DNA of 21,834 nucleotides from positions 1-21,834 of the forward strand of contig CAJUMT010000030.1 of the NCBI GenBank assembly GCA_910587495.1. Reading direction: 5' to 3'. The position numbers and the translations under genes were made by a program. The notes beneath the pieces were generated by a model that was given only the letters and a program-made list of their open reading frames with translations, searched no databases and was not told the origin of the DNA. Positions within the stretch are counted from its first letter, which is position 1; every line of letters starts with the position of its first letter. Of this stretch, positions 1 through 7,633 are shown piece by piece. This stretch comes from an uncultured Lachnospiraceae bacterium (GTDB lineage: Bacteria > Bacillota_A > Clostridia > Lachnospirales > Lachnospiraceae).

Positions 1-7
1 TAGAGTA

Positions 8-31
8 ATTCGCTACACGCGTGTAGCGAAT
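8..31. promoter_or_regulatory. 24-bp perfect palindrome upstream of the DUF1016 gene
   Basis: The half-site attcgctacacg is followed immediately by its exact reverse complement, with no loop. The palindrome ends 3 bases before the ribosome binding site (cggagg, 34-39) of the DUF1016 gene. Its position suggests an operator for autoregulation. With no loop it is a poor terminator, although read as RNA it could fold back on itself. Related TACACG octamers recur after the gene at 1157-1235. Upstream sequence is outside the window, so promoter placement cannot be judged. Confidence 0.5.
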
Positions 32-44
32 CTGCGGAGGCAAG

Positions 45-1076
45 ATGGAGAAAAAAAGTGAATTATTAAAGCAAGAATCTTCAGAAATTCTAATAACAAA
101 GGAACAGAAATTTTATGAAGATGTACGTTTCATATTACAACGGGCAAGAGAAGAAGCATATAATAGCGCGAATAGTATCATGACATATGCTTATTGGAAT
201 GTGGGACAACGAATTGTTGAGCAGGAACAATATGGAAAGACGAAGACAAAATACGGTTCTTATTTGATAAAAAATTTATCAGAACAGCTGTCAGATGAAT
301 TTGGAACAGGTTTTTCAGTAGCAAATTTGAGAAACTGCCGTCAGTTTTATTTGGTATTTCCAAAAGATTCATATGGATTTTCAATGGCTGGTAAAATCTC
401 GTGGTCTCATCTAAGAAGTATAATGCGTATTTCCGATGAAGAGGAAAGAAACTTTTATTTAAAGGAAACCCTGACAGAAAATTGGTCTGTCAGAGTTTTG
501 GAGCGCAATATTAAGAGTGGATATTATAAAAGAATGTTGTCTACACAGTTACCGGATAAAGAAAATAGAGCATTAGAATTTGTAAAAGATCCATTTGTGT
601 TAGAATTTATGGGAGTTGCCCCAAATATCAGTCAATTGGAAAGTGATTTAGAAACAGCAATTATAAATAATCTTCAGAAGTTTCTGCTGGAAATGGGCAA
701 AGGGTTTTCGTTTGTGGGAAGGCAGATGAGAATATGTACAGAAACAACAGATTTCTATATTGACTTGGTCTTTTATAATTATATTCTGAAATGTTTTGTC
801 GTTATTGATTTAAAAACAAAGAAATTGACTCATCAAGATATAGGACAGATGGATATGTATGTCAGAATGTTTGATGACCTAAAAAGAAGAGAGGATGATA
901 ATCCGACAATCGGGATTATCTTTTGTACAGATAAGGACGAAACGATGGTAAAATATTCGGTGCTTCATGAAAGCCAGCAGATATTCGCTTCAAAATATAT
1001 GACCATTTTACCAACGGTGGAAGAGCTGCAGAAAGAATTAGAGAGAAATCAGTTGATTTATGATAGCAAAAAATGA
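45..1076 (+). CDS. DUF1016 / YhcG-family PDDEXK nuclease domain protein
   Basis: This 343-residue protein has the two-part DUF1016 (YhcG) layout. The N-terminal helical region spans about residues 22-160 and includes AYWNVGQRIVEQEQ and YGSYLIKNLSEQLSDEFG. A C-terminal PD-(D/E)xK nuclease fold spans about 180-335, with candidate catalytic residues E203, D240, D255 and K257 (in VIDLK) and Q268 in GQMDMYV. Most relatives have E in the ExK position; here it is D, which the fold tolerates. YhcG-like proteins often sit in or near type I restriction-modification and other defence loci, but no hsd gene is visible here. The start has a good RBS (cggagg, 34-39). The gene is clearly more AT-rich than uvrB next door, which suggests acquired DNA. 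Family assignment is secure; whether it acts in defence or in repair is not known. Confidence 0.85.
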   Translation: MEKKSELLKQESSEILITKEQKFYEDVRFILQRAREEAYNSANSIMTYAYWNVGQRIVEQEQYGKTKTKYGSYLIKNLSEQLSDEFGTGFSVANLRNCRQFYLVFPKDSYGFSMAGKISWSHLRSIMRISDEEERNFYLKETLTENWSVRVLERNIKSGYYKRMLSTQLPDKENRALEFVKDPFVLEFMGVAPNISQLESDLETAIINNLQKFLLEMGKGFSFVGRQMRICTETTDFYIDLVFYNYILKCFVVIDLKTKKLTHQDIGQMDMYVRMFDDLKRREDDNPTIGIIFCTDKDETMVKYSVLHESQQIFASKYMTILPTVEELQKELERNQLIYDSKK

Positions 1077-1155
1077 AGACACTGATAATTTATATGATAT
1101 AGAATATGAAACAGACTACTTTGTAAACGGTTATGACTACAAATTTGTGACTTTT

Positions 1156-1236
1156 ATTCGTGTAATTACAAAAGTTCGCTTATAGGCCAATTTTAAAATG
1201 AAAATCTACACGAAATTATTTCTAAATTACACGAAT
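1156..1236. repeat. TACACGAA octamer cluster with 12-bp inverted arms
   Basis: The spacer between the DUF1016 gene and uvrB holds attcgtgtaatt (1156-1167) and its exact inverse aattacacgaat (1225-1236). A third octamer, tacacgaa (1207-1214), lies exactly 21 bp before the one at 1228-1235, that is two helical turns on the same face. The TACACG core is shared with the palindrome at 8-31. The arrangement fits a set of protein binding sites or the remnant borders of a small inserted unit. I see no clear sigma-70 promoter for uvrB in the same spacer. Confidence 0.4.
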
Positions 1237-1285
1237 TTTATGGCTCATAGTGGTCGAAGTAATTCCGTGAAAGAGAGGTTTTTAT

Positions 1286-3277
1286 ATGTCACAATTTAAA
1301 CTTCAAGCCCCCTACAAGCCCACCGGCGACCAGCCGCAGGCAATCGCAGAGCTGGTCAAAGGCTTCAAGGAGGGCAACCAATTCCAGACTTTACTAGGGG
1401 TTACGGGTTCCGGCAAGACCTTTACCATGGCGAATGTGATCGCTAAGCTTAACAAGCCCACTTTGGTAATAGCGCACAATAAGACCCTCGCTGCCCAGCT
1501 GTACGGTGAGTTCAAGGAATTTTTCCCTGAGAATGCGGTGGAGTATTTTGTCTCCTACTACGATTACTACCAACCCGAAGCCTATGTGCCTTCCAGTGAT
1601 ACCTATATTGCAAAAGATTCTTCGATCAATGATGAGATCGACAAGCTAAGATTGTCAGCCACAGCGTCATTGATTGAGCGCCGGGATGTGGTGATTGTAG
1701 CTTCGGTATCGTGTATTTATGGTCTGGGCGAGCCGGAGAATTTTGAGAAGATGATGATCTCTTTGCGTCCGGGTATGCAAAAAGACCGGGATGAAGTGAT
1801 CCGGCAGCTAATAGATATTCAGTATGAACGAAATGAGATGGACTTTAAGAGGGGAACTTTCCGGGTGCGGGGAGACGTGCTGGAGATCATACCGGCTAGT
1901 GAGATGGACACGGCGATTCGGGTAGAGTTTTTCGGGGATGAGATTGACCGCATTTCGGAGATTGATGTGCTGACCGGAGAGATTAAGAGTGTGCGGGAGC
2001 ATGTGGCAATTTTTCCCGCTTCCCACTATGTTGTTCCGGCGGAACGTATTCGGGAAGCGACTAAAGCAATTGAAGAGGAACTCGAGGAACGCATTCGATT
2101 TTTTAAGGGGGAGGACAAGCTTCTGGAAGCCCAGCGTATTTCCGAAAGAACGAATTTTGATGTGGAAATGCTGAAAGAGACAGGCTTTTGCTCCGGCATT
2201 GAGAACTATTCCAGGCATTTGGCAGGACTGGGGCCCGGAGTCCCCCCGAATACTTTGATGGACTACTTTCCGGAAGATTTCCTGATCTTTATTGATGAGT
2301 CCCATAAGACGATTCCTCAGATTCGCGGTATGTATTTTGGCGACCAGAGCCGTAAAAGTACATTGGTGGATTATGGTTTTCGTCTCCCTTCGGCCAAAGA
2401 CAACCGCCCTTTAAGCTTTGAAGAGTTTGAAAGCAAGATCAATCAGCTTTTGTTTGTGTCTGCAACGCCCGGGGAATATGAAAGAGAACATGAACTCCTG
2501 CGGACAGAACAGATCATAAGACCCACAGGGCTTTTAGATCCGGAAGTGTCTGTGCGCCCGGTGGAGGGCCAAATTGACGATTTGATTGGAGAGATTAATA
2601 AAGAAGTAGAAAAGCATAATAAAGTGTTGATTACCACACTGACCAAGCGGATGGCAGAAGATTTGACAGACTATATGCGGGAACTGGGGATTCGGGTCAG
2701 GTATCTGCATTCGGATGTGGATACGTTGGAACGTACAGAGATTATTCGGGATATGCGTTTGGATGTATTTGACGTACTGGTCGGTATAAACTTGCTTAGA
2801 GAGGGACTGGATATTCCTGAGATTACGCTGGTAGCAATCCTGGACGCGGATAAGGAAGGCTTCCTTCGCTCGGAGACTTCTTTGATTCAGACCATCGGAC
2901 GGGCAGCCCGCAATAGTGAGGGGCATGTAATTATGTATGCGGACAATATGACAGATTCCATGCGCCTGGCAATTGATGAGACCAACAGGAGGCGGGAGAT
3001 ACAAAAAGCTTATAATGAAGCGCATGGCATTACGCCGCAGACCATTCATAAAGCGGTCCGGGATTTGATTCGCATATCCAAAGAAGTGGCGCAGGAAGAG
3101 CAGCGCATGGAGAAGGATCCGGAATCCATGAGCGCGCAGGAATTAGAGAAAATGATCGGGGAAGTGCAGAAGAAAATGAAAAAAGCAGCTGCGGATTTAA
3201 ATTTTGAGGCGGCGGCCATGCTGCGTGATCAGATGGTAGAACTGAAAAGGCAGCTTCAGGAGATAAAAGACGTATGA
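1286..3277 (+). CDS. uvrB: UvrABC excinuclease subunit B
   Basis: UvrB is the damage-verifying helicase-like subunit of bacterial nucleotide excision repair. It is loaded by UvrA and recruits UvrC for dual incision. At 663 residues the protein is full length. Visible features are Walker A GVTGSGKT (38-45), the tyrosine-rich beta-hairpin YYDYYQPEAYVP (91-102) that inserts between the strands, the Walker B/DESH box (337-340), the helicase motif near QTIGRAARN, and the C-terminal UVR motif (about 623-658) that contacts UvrC. The RBS gagagg lies at 1272-1277. uvrA is not adjacent in the window. No convincing Gram-positive LexA box (CGAACNNNNGTTCG type) is seen in the 100 bases upstream, so SOS control is not supported here. 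Confidence 0.98.
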   Translation: MSQFKLQAPYKPTGDQPQAIAELVKGFKEGNQFQTLLGVTGSGKTFTMANVIAKLNKPTLVIAHNKTLAAQLYGEFKEFFPENAVEYFVSYYDYYQPEAYVPSSDTYIAKDSSINDEIDKLRLSATASLIERRDVVIVASVSCIYGLGEPENFEKMMISLRPGMQKDRDEVIRQLIDIQYERNEMDFKRGTFRVRGDVLEIIPASEMDTAIRVEFFGDEIDRISEIDVLTGEIKSVREHVAIFPASHYVVPAERIREATKAIEEELEERIRFFKGEDKLLEAQRISERTNFDVEMLKETGFCSGIENYSRHLAGLGPGVPPNTLMDYFPEDFLIFIDESHKTIPQIRGMYFGDQSRKSTLVDYGFRLPSAKDNRPLSFEEFESKINQLLFVSATPGEYEREHELLRTEQIIRPTGLLDPEVSVRPVEGQIDDLIGEINKEVEKHNKVLITTLTKRMAEDLTDYMRELGIRVRYLHSDVDTLERTEIIRDMRLDVFDVLVGINLLREGLDIPEITLVAILDADKEGFLRSETSLIQTIGRAARNSEGHVIMYADNMTDSMRLAIDETNRRREIQKAYNEAHGITPQTIHKAVRDLIRISKEVAQEEQRMEKDPESMSAQELEKMIGEVQKKMKKAAADLNFEAAAMLRDQMVELKRQLQEIKDV

Positions 3278-3326
3278 TAATAGTTTCATGTACTGTTTTT
3301 GTATTAGTAAAGAGGTGAAATGACGG

Positions 3327-4919
3327 ATGATCAAGGTTTTGGTGGCGGATGACGAGAAAAAGCTGTGCAGGCTGATTGAGATGCTTTGCGACTGGGACGG
3401 CCTTGGAATGGAGATCATCGGATTTGCGCATAACGGACCGGATACGATTCGGGCGCTTCAGGAAAAAAGACCTGATATTCTGATCGTGGATATCAGGATG
3501 CCGGGATGTGACGGGATCGAGGTGATAGAAAAGGGCCGGGAGATGAAGCTTCCCATGGAGGTCATCATTGTCAGCGGGCATGCGGATTTTGCTTATGCAA
3601 AAGCGGCAATTGCCCAGGGGGTCAGCGGATATTTACTGAAACCGATTAAAAAGGCAGAACTTGAGGAAGCGCTGCGCCATGCGAAAAGCAGCATTGAAAA
3701 AGAGAAAAAACGGATCGAGGAAGGCGAAAAACTGTGCGAGTATATGAAAGACGAGAATATAAAAAGAAGGCATGATCTGATTCGTGATCTTCCCGCATCG
3801 GTTTCTTTTGAATCTGATTCCATAATAGAGAGTGTAAACAGGCAGTATCACTATTGTTTCAAGCCTGGATATTTTCAATTTCTTGTTTTGAGCATTCTTT
3901 ACAGCGTGGAAAAATACGATAAAAGGGCACTGCAGAAGACGCAGGATGGATTTGAGACAGCGATCCATCAGGAGCTGGCAGATCTGTGCTGCGATTATGA
4001 GATCTGCATGGAGGGAAACAGATGCTATGTGTTGTGCAATTACCTGGAAGAAAATGAAAAGGAATTCAGAAAAGCGGTTCGTGTCATTATCAATAAGCTG
4101 TCTGCCAAAAAGTTTGAGATGTGGAAGACGACGTTTTCCGCAGCTTTGGGGAAGAAAGTAAAGTCTCCGGCAGATCTGAGGGATTCTCTGGAAAGCGCGC
4201 AGGAAAGTCTGAAAGAAGCAATTTTGGAAGGGTGTGAAAAACTTCTTGAATTTATGGATAGTCCGGGCGAGGGACGAAACTGGTCTCTTTTGATTGCCAA
4301 ATTTAATCATGAATTTGATAAGGCCATCGATCTGTGCGATGAACAGATGATTGGAGAAACTGTAGAAAAACTGAAAGCAGCTTTAAATGATGAAAAGGAT
4401 ATATCAGGAAAGGATTATAATAACATTGTTGTGTCTTTGGGCATCCACGCGATGACAAAAAGTGGAAACGAGAATGAAGAGATCACAGGTTTTTCCAAAA
4501 GGTGCGAGCTGTGCTATGATTTGGAGGAGCTGTTTGCTGCTTTAAAGGGGTATTTGAATAAAATTATTCGAAGAAACTTACAGAGACAAAAAGAAGATGG
4601 GAAGCGTCCGATCCGGATTGCAAAGCAGTATATGCAAACACATTATATGGAAGGAATAAGCTTAGAAGAGATTGCCGGGATCGCAGGATTCAGTCCGGGA
4701 TATTTCAGCAGTTTGATGAAAAAGGAGATGGGAATTGGCTTTTCGGAATACCTTACGCAGCTGAGAATGGAAAAGGCGAAAGAACTTTTGAAAGGAACCA
4801 ACAAGAATATCAAAGATATTTGCAGGCAGGTAGGCTATTCGGATCTCAAGCACTTTACGGCGCTGTTTAAAAAATATACGGGGATCAAACCTGGAGAATA
4901 CAGAAAGCTGTATGGATAG
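3327..4919 (+). CDS. YesN-type response regulator (REC plus AraC DNA-binding domain)
   Basis: This is a 530-residue cytoplasmic transcription regulator. The receiver domain (1-120) has the acidic pocket D8/D9, phospho-acceptor D55 in LIVDIRMPG, S83, and K105 in LLKP. A long middle region (about 150-420) is typical of YesN proteins. The C-terminal AraC/XylS domain (about 427-528) carries two helix-turn-helix units, around ISLEEIAGIAGFSPGYFSSL and NIKDICRQVGYSDLKHFTALF. It starts at the ATG preceded by aaagaggtg (3310-3318); the ATG at 3319 opens only a short frame that stops at once. The gene lies 11 bases before the kinase gene, its cognate partner. YesN proteins usually activate a neighbouring sugar ABC transporter, here probably the one starting at 7634, where two direct repeats abut a -35 box. 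Confidence 0.93.
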   Translation: MIKVLVADDEKKLCRLIEMLCDWDGLGMEIIGFAHNGPDTIRALQEKRPDILIVDIRMPGCDGIEVIEKGREMKLPMEVIIVSGHADFAYAKAAIAQGVSGYLLKPIKKAELEEALRHAKSSIEKEKKRIEEGEKLCEYMKDENIKRRHDLIRDLPASVSFESDSIIESVNRQYHYCFKPGYFQFLVLSILYSVEKYDKRALQKTQDGFETAIHQELADLCCDYEICMEGNRCYVLCNYLEENEKEFRKAVRVIINKLSAKKFEMWKTTFSAALGKKVKSPADLRDSLESAQESLKEAILEGCEKLLEFMDSPGEGRNWSLLIAKFNHEFDKAIDLCDEQMIGETVEKLKAALNDEKDISGKDYNNIVVSLGIHAMTKSGNENEEITGFSKRCELCYDLEELFAALKGYLNKIIRRNLQRQKEDGKRPIRIAKQYMQTHYMEGISLEEIAGIAGFSPGYFSSLMKKEMGIGFSEYLTQLRMEKAKELLKGTNKNIKDICRQVGYSDLKHFTALFKKYTGIKPGEYRKLYG

Positions 4920-4930
4920 AAAGGAATGCG

Positions 4931-5962
4931 ATGGAAAAGAAATGGCGTTATTTAAGCTACAGACTGCAGTTATTTTCTCTGGCCATTTTTTTCTTTTGGC
5001 TGTTTGACATTGTCAGCAGTTGGATTTTTGTAATCAAAACAGGGGAATTTATAGTAACTGCGGGTGTAACCACTATAATGTTTGCTGCTTTTCTCTGTGC
5101 TTTTGTTTTTGTCGTATACAGACCTTATCAGAGAGCGGATAAGAACCTGAATCTGTTCTTAATGGGGTATACCAGTACAGGCCTAAAGGATGAAAACTGT
5201 ATGCTGTCGCCGGGCATGGAGGAGCTTACGAAGGTTTTAATCCGTTTGACAGAATCAGATCAGCTATTAAAAGCCAACAAAAGACAGGCACAGTATCTTG
5301 CTTTACAGAACCAGATCAATCCGCATTTTTTGTATAATACGCTGGACAGTATCAGGAGCGAGGCCATGCTTGAAGGAAATGATACGGTTGCGGAGATGAC
5401 GGAAGCTTTGGCTACTTTTTTTCGCTATACCATCAGTAAGGTGGAAAATATGGTGGCGTTAGAAGAAGAACTTGAGAATGCAAAGGTGTATTTTCAGATA
5501 CAGAAATACAGATTTGAAGACCGGGTAAATCTGGAAATTGAATATGATGTGGAAGACGAAATTTTGCTAAGATGTCTTCTTCCCAAGCTGACGATACAGC
5601 CGGTGGTGGAAAACAGTATCATTCACGGCATTGAACGAAAACTGGGAAACGGTACGATTCGCATCGCTTTAAAATGCACGGAAAAGAGACTGATGATTGA
5701 GATCAGCGATGACGGAGTGGGAATGCAGCCGGAGGTCTTGGAAAGACTGAACCATCAGTTAAATCAACCCGTATTTGAAAGTATCCAGTTGTCGAAAGAT
5801 AAAGGCGGAATCGCGATCATGAATGTAAATAATCGGATTCATCTTTTGTTTGGTGAAGAGTATGGCATGACGGTCTATAGCACACCGAATGTGGGGACGG
5901 ATACAGTGATTTCTCTGCCGTTAATCACCAGTGAAAGGCAGCTGAAACGTGTGAAGGAGTAA
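4931..5962 (+). CDS. YesM/LytS-type sensor histidine kinase, short form without extracellular sensor
   Basis: This 343-residue membrane histidine kinase is the cognate partner of the upstream YesN regulator. Two hydrophobic segments (about 14-35 and 41-63) form a hairpin with only about five residues between them. The usual large extracellular Cache-type sensor of YesM kinases (which are commonly near 550-600 residues) is therefore absent, and no HAMP domain is evident. The His_kinase core follows, with H132 in NQINPHFLYNTLDS, N228 in VVENSIIHGI, the DDGVGM box (260-265) and the G-rich GGIAIMNVNNRI (292-303), so catalysis looks intact. Without its own ligand domain it probably responds through the membrane or through partner proteins. 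The next gene follows after three bases, indicating one operon and possibly translational coupling. Confidence 0.9.
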   Translation: MEKKWRYLSYRLQLFSLAIFFFWLFDIVSSWIFVIKTGEFIVTAGVTTIMFAAFLCAFVFVVYRPYQRADKNLNLFLMGYTSTGLKDENCMLSPGMEELTKVLIRLTESDQLLKANKRQAQYLALQNQINPHFLYNTLDSIRSEAMLEGNDTVAEMTEALATFFRYTISKVENMVALEEELENAKVYFQIQKYRFEDRVNLEIEYDVEDEILLRCLLPKLTIQPVVENSIIHGIERKLGNGTIRIALKCTEKRLMIEISDDGVGMQPEVLERLNHQLNQPVFESIQLSKDKGGIAIMNVNNRIHLLFGEEYGMTVYSTPNVGTDTVISLPLITSERQLKRVKE

Positions 5963-5965
5963 CAG

Positions 5966-7444
5966 GTGAGACGAGAAGTTTTGAGGATGGAACGGGTGAC
6001 CTGTATCAGGCAGGGAAGAGAAATTCTGAATAATTTTAACTTTCAGCTTTTTGAAGGTGAAGTTATGGGGCTTGTGCCGCTTGATTCTTTTGGCCTGGAT
6101 GAAGTTATTGACTGTATGTGCAATAACAGGCAGCTTTTGTATGGTCGTATTTATATACGAGAGCGGTTGGTGAATACTTATGCGGTACGCCCAAGGACTA
6201 AAAATAATGTTTATTCTATTCTGAAAGATGAAAATCTGATACAGGGCCTTCCGGCGGCGGATAATGTTTTCCTTATAAGGGAAGGGTATAAAGGCTTTTT
6301 TATTGATGATGCTCTGATTCAAAAACAATTAAAAAGGCTGCTTTGTGAAGTGGGCATGGATATCAGTACAAAGAAAAAAGTAAAAAAGCTGACAGTTTTT
6401 GAAAAATATATTATCGAGATCATCAAGGCTGCTGTGGGGAAAGCGGATGTGATTATCTTAAGGGATATCGGGTCGTCGCTCCATCCTGAAGAGATGGAGA
6501 AGCTGGAAAAAGTAGTTCGTTATTATGCGGACACAGGGCTTTCTTTTATTTATATCAGCACACGAACAGAAGAGCTGGCTCAGCTGTGCGACAGGGCTTC
6601 TTTGATGTCGCGGGGAAGGATTATAAAAATTCTGGAGCATGATAAGATCAGGGAAAATCTGGAAGGCCACTATTTTTTTCCCTATCAGCTACTGAAAGAA
6701 AATGAGTCCGACATAAGAGAAGAAGGGCAGAAGATATTCCGATGTGAAAACATATGGCATAACAGTATACGAAATATGTCTTTTGATGTTGAAAAAGGTG
6801 AGTGCCTGCTGATTCATAATTACAATGACCTGGACTGGAATGATTTTCTCTCACTACTTTCGGGGGAAAAGCCGCAAAAAGGGCAGATCTGGTGGGAAGG
6901 CAGGAGAAAGAAAAATGCCAAAAGGGATATAGCTATCATTTTGGAAAACCCGGCGGAGACTATGCTGTTTTCACAAATGTCCTATGAGGATAACCTTTGC
7001 CTGAATCTGGATCACAGGATCGGGAGCTTGTGGTGGAGTCGGAACAAGCGAAGAAGTATTGTCAAAGAGATCACGGGCAGGGAAATCACAGGCAGGGTAA
7101 AAGATCTGTCTCTCAGGGAAAAATATGAACTGGTCTATAATAAGATCATGCTGCAAAATCCCAAGATCATTTTTTGCATGTTTCCTTATCGAAATGTGGA
7201 CATTAAGACCCGGCAGCTTACGAATGAATTTTTACAGAAATATCTGGCGTCTGGCATTGCGGTTGTGATCATCACGCTGGATATGAGAGACGGGGCTGCC
7301 ATTGCCGACCGGATTCTGTTATTTGGGAAAAATCAGAGCAGGATGATTTTCGGCAAAGAAGAATTTGAAAAGATTGTACTAAACAGCAGCAAACTGGACA
7401 GTACAAAAAGCACAAAAGATCAGAAAAAGTATGATAAAAAATAA
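5966..7444 (+). CDS. Double ABC-ATPase homologue with both nucleotide sites lost (pseudo-ATPase)
   Basis: This 492-residue protein aligns by eye with the MglA/RbsA two-cassette sugar ABC ATPases but lacks the residues needed for ATP use. In the first half the Walker A position reads GLVPLDSFGLDE (35-46) with no GK[ST]. The signature is LTVFEKY (142-148). Walker B reads VIILRDIGSS (162-171) in place of IMDEPTSS, and the switch His is T199. In the second half Walker A is replaced by HNYNDLDWND (284-293), LSGGNQQ by LSLREKY (381-387), and DEPTRG by MFPYRN (405-410). The frame is open and well kept, so this is not simple decay. It starts at GTG with an aaggag RBS (5954-5959), three bases after the kinase gene. 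A regulatory or adaptor role between transporter and kinase is inferred. Automatic annotation may well call it a sugar ABC transporter ATP-binding protein. Confidence 0.82.
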   Translation: MRREVLRMERVTCIRQGREILNNFNFQLFEGEVMGLVPLDSFGLDEVIDCMCNNRQLLYGRIYIRERLVNTYAVRPRTKNNVYSILKDENLIQGLPAADNVFLIREGYKGFFIDDALIQKQLKRLLCEVGMDISTKKKVKKLTVFEKYIIEIIKAAVGKADVIILRDIGSSLHPEEMEKLEKVVRYYADTGLSFIYISTRTEELAQLCDRASLMSRGRIIKILEHDKIRENLEGHYFFPYQLLKENESDIREEGQKIFRCENIWHNSIRNMSFDVEKGECLLIHNYNDLDWNDFLSLLSGEKPQKGQIWWEGRRKKNAKRDIAIILENPAETMLFSQMSYEDNLCLNLDHRIGSLWWSRNKRRSIVKEITGREITGRVKDLSLREKYELVYNKIMLQNPKIIFCMFPYRNVDIKTRQLTNEFLQKYLASGIAVVIITLDMRDGAAIADRILLFGKNQSRMIFGKEEFEKIVLNSSKLDSTKSTKDQKKYDKK

Positions 7445-7445
7445 A

Positions 7446-7515
7446 CAAAAACACCATTTAATCCGGGGGAGTCTGTGATATGCAGGGAGAAAATAACGGG
7501 TAAATGGTGTTTTTG
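7446..7515. terminator. Long-loop inverted repeat after the pseudo-ATPase gene
   Basis: Exact 15-bp arms, caaaaacaccattta (7446-7460) and taaatggtgtttttg (7501-7515), enclose a 40-base loop. The right arm ends in a T run, and the left arm begins with an A run when read on the other strand. This fits a terminator or a readthrough-limiting stem separating the regulatory genes from the transporter genes, though the loop is unusually long. The loop contains a G-run (ccgggggag) that could alternatively pair with the C-tracts at 7545-7550 and 7565-7571. Confidence 0.5.
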
Positions 7516-7540
7516 TAATGGGAAAATATAAAAAACGTAA

Positions 7541-7571
7541 AAATCCCCCCATTTAAGAGAAGATCCCCCCC
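7541..7571. promoter_or_regulatory. Candidate YesN operator: two C-tract direct repeats 20 bp apart
   Basis: The octamer atcccccc occurs at 7543-7550 and again at 7563-7570, each preceded by purines (aaa and aag) and followed by a T-containing run. The period is 20 bp, about two helical turns. The second copy ends four bases before the -35-like TTGACC (7575-7580). AraC-type regulators usually bind two direct half-sites at about this spacing next to the -35 box, so this is the best candidate site for the YesN protein encoded just upstream. Assignment is by position and spacing only. Confidence 0.45.
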
Positions 7572-7574
7572 TTT

Positions 7575-7603
7575 TTGACCGAAATTTTTCATGTTAGTAT
7601 TGA
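7575..7603 (+). promoter_or_regulatory. Weak activator-dependent-looking promoter of the sugar transporter operon
   Basis: TTGACC (7575-7580) is followed after 17 bases by TATTGA (7598-7603), a good -35 with a poor -10, as expected for a promoter that needs an activator. Transcription would begin near 7610. That would exclude translation from the ATG at 7607 and favours the ATG at 7634. Confidence 0.4.
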
Positions 7604-7633
7604 CATATGACAAAACAGGTGGGAAGTGAAAAG

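Noticed and set aside
1060..1185. 41-codon ORF overlapping the end of the DUF1016 gene
   Set aside because: It starts inside the nuclease gene with only a poor RBS and shows no recognisable motif. It could be a small gene, but the support is too thin.
1156..1236. CRISPR array
   Set aside because: The short TACACGAA repeats are only 8-12 bases long with irregular spacing and orientation, and no cas genes are present. No CRISPR-like array was seen anywhere in the window.
1186..1285. LexA/SOS box upstream of uvrB
   Set aside because: No sequence close to CGAACNNNNGTTCG was found in the spacer.
1808..2305. 165-codon open frame on the - strand inside uvrB, and similar long antisense frames elsewhere
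   Set aside because: They are shadows of strongly recognised genes on the + strand with no RBS or family features.
5966..7444. Reading the ABC homologue as a plain pseudogene
   Set aside because: The frame is intact over 492 codons with good start signals and an operon position; the motif losses are consistent across both halves rather than random frame damage.
7607..7633. Upstream ATG for the RbsA-type ATPase
   Set aside because: No RBS, and it overlaps the predicted transcription start; ATG 7634 fits better.
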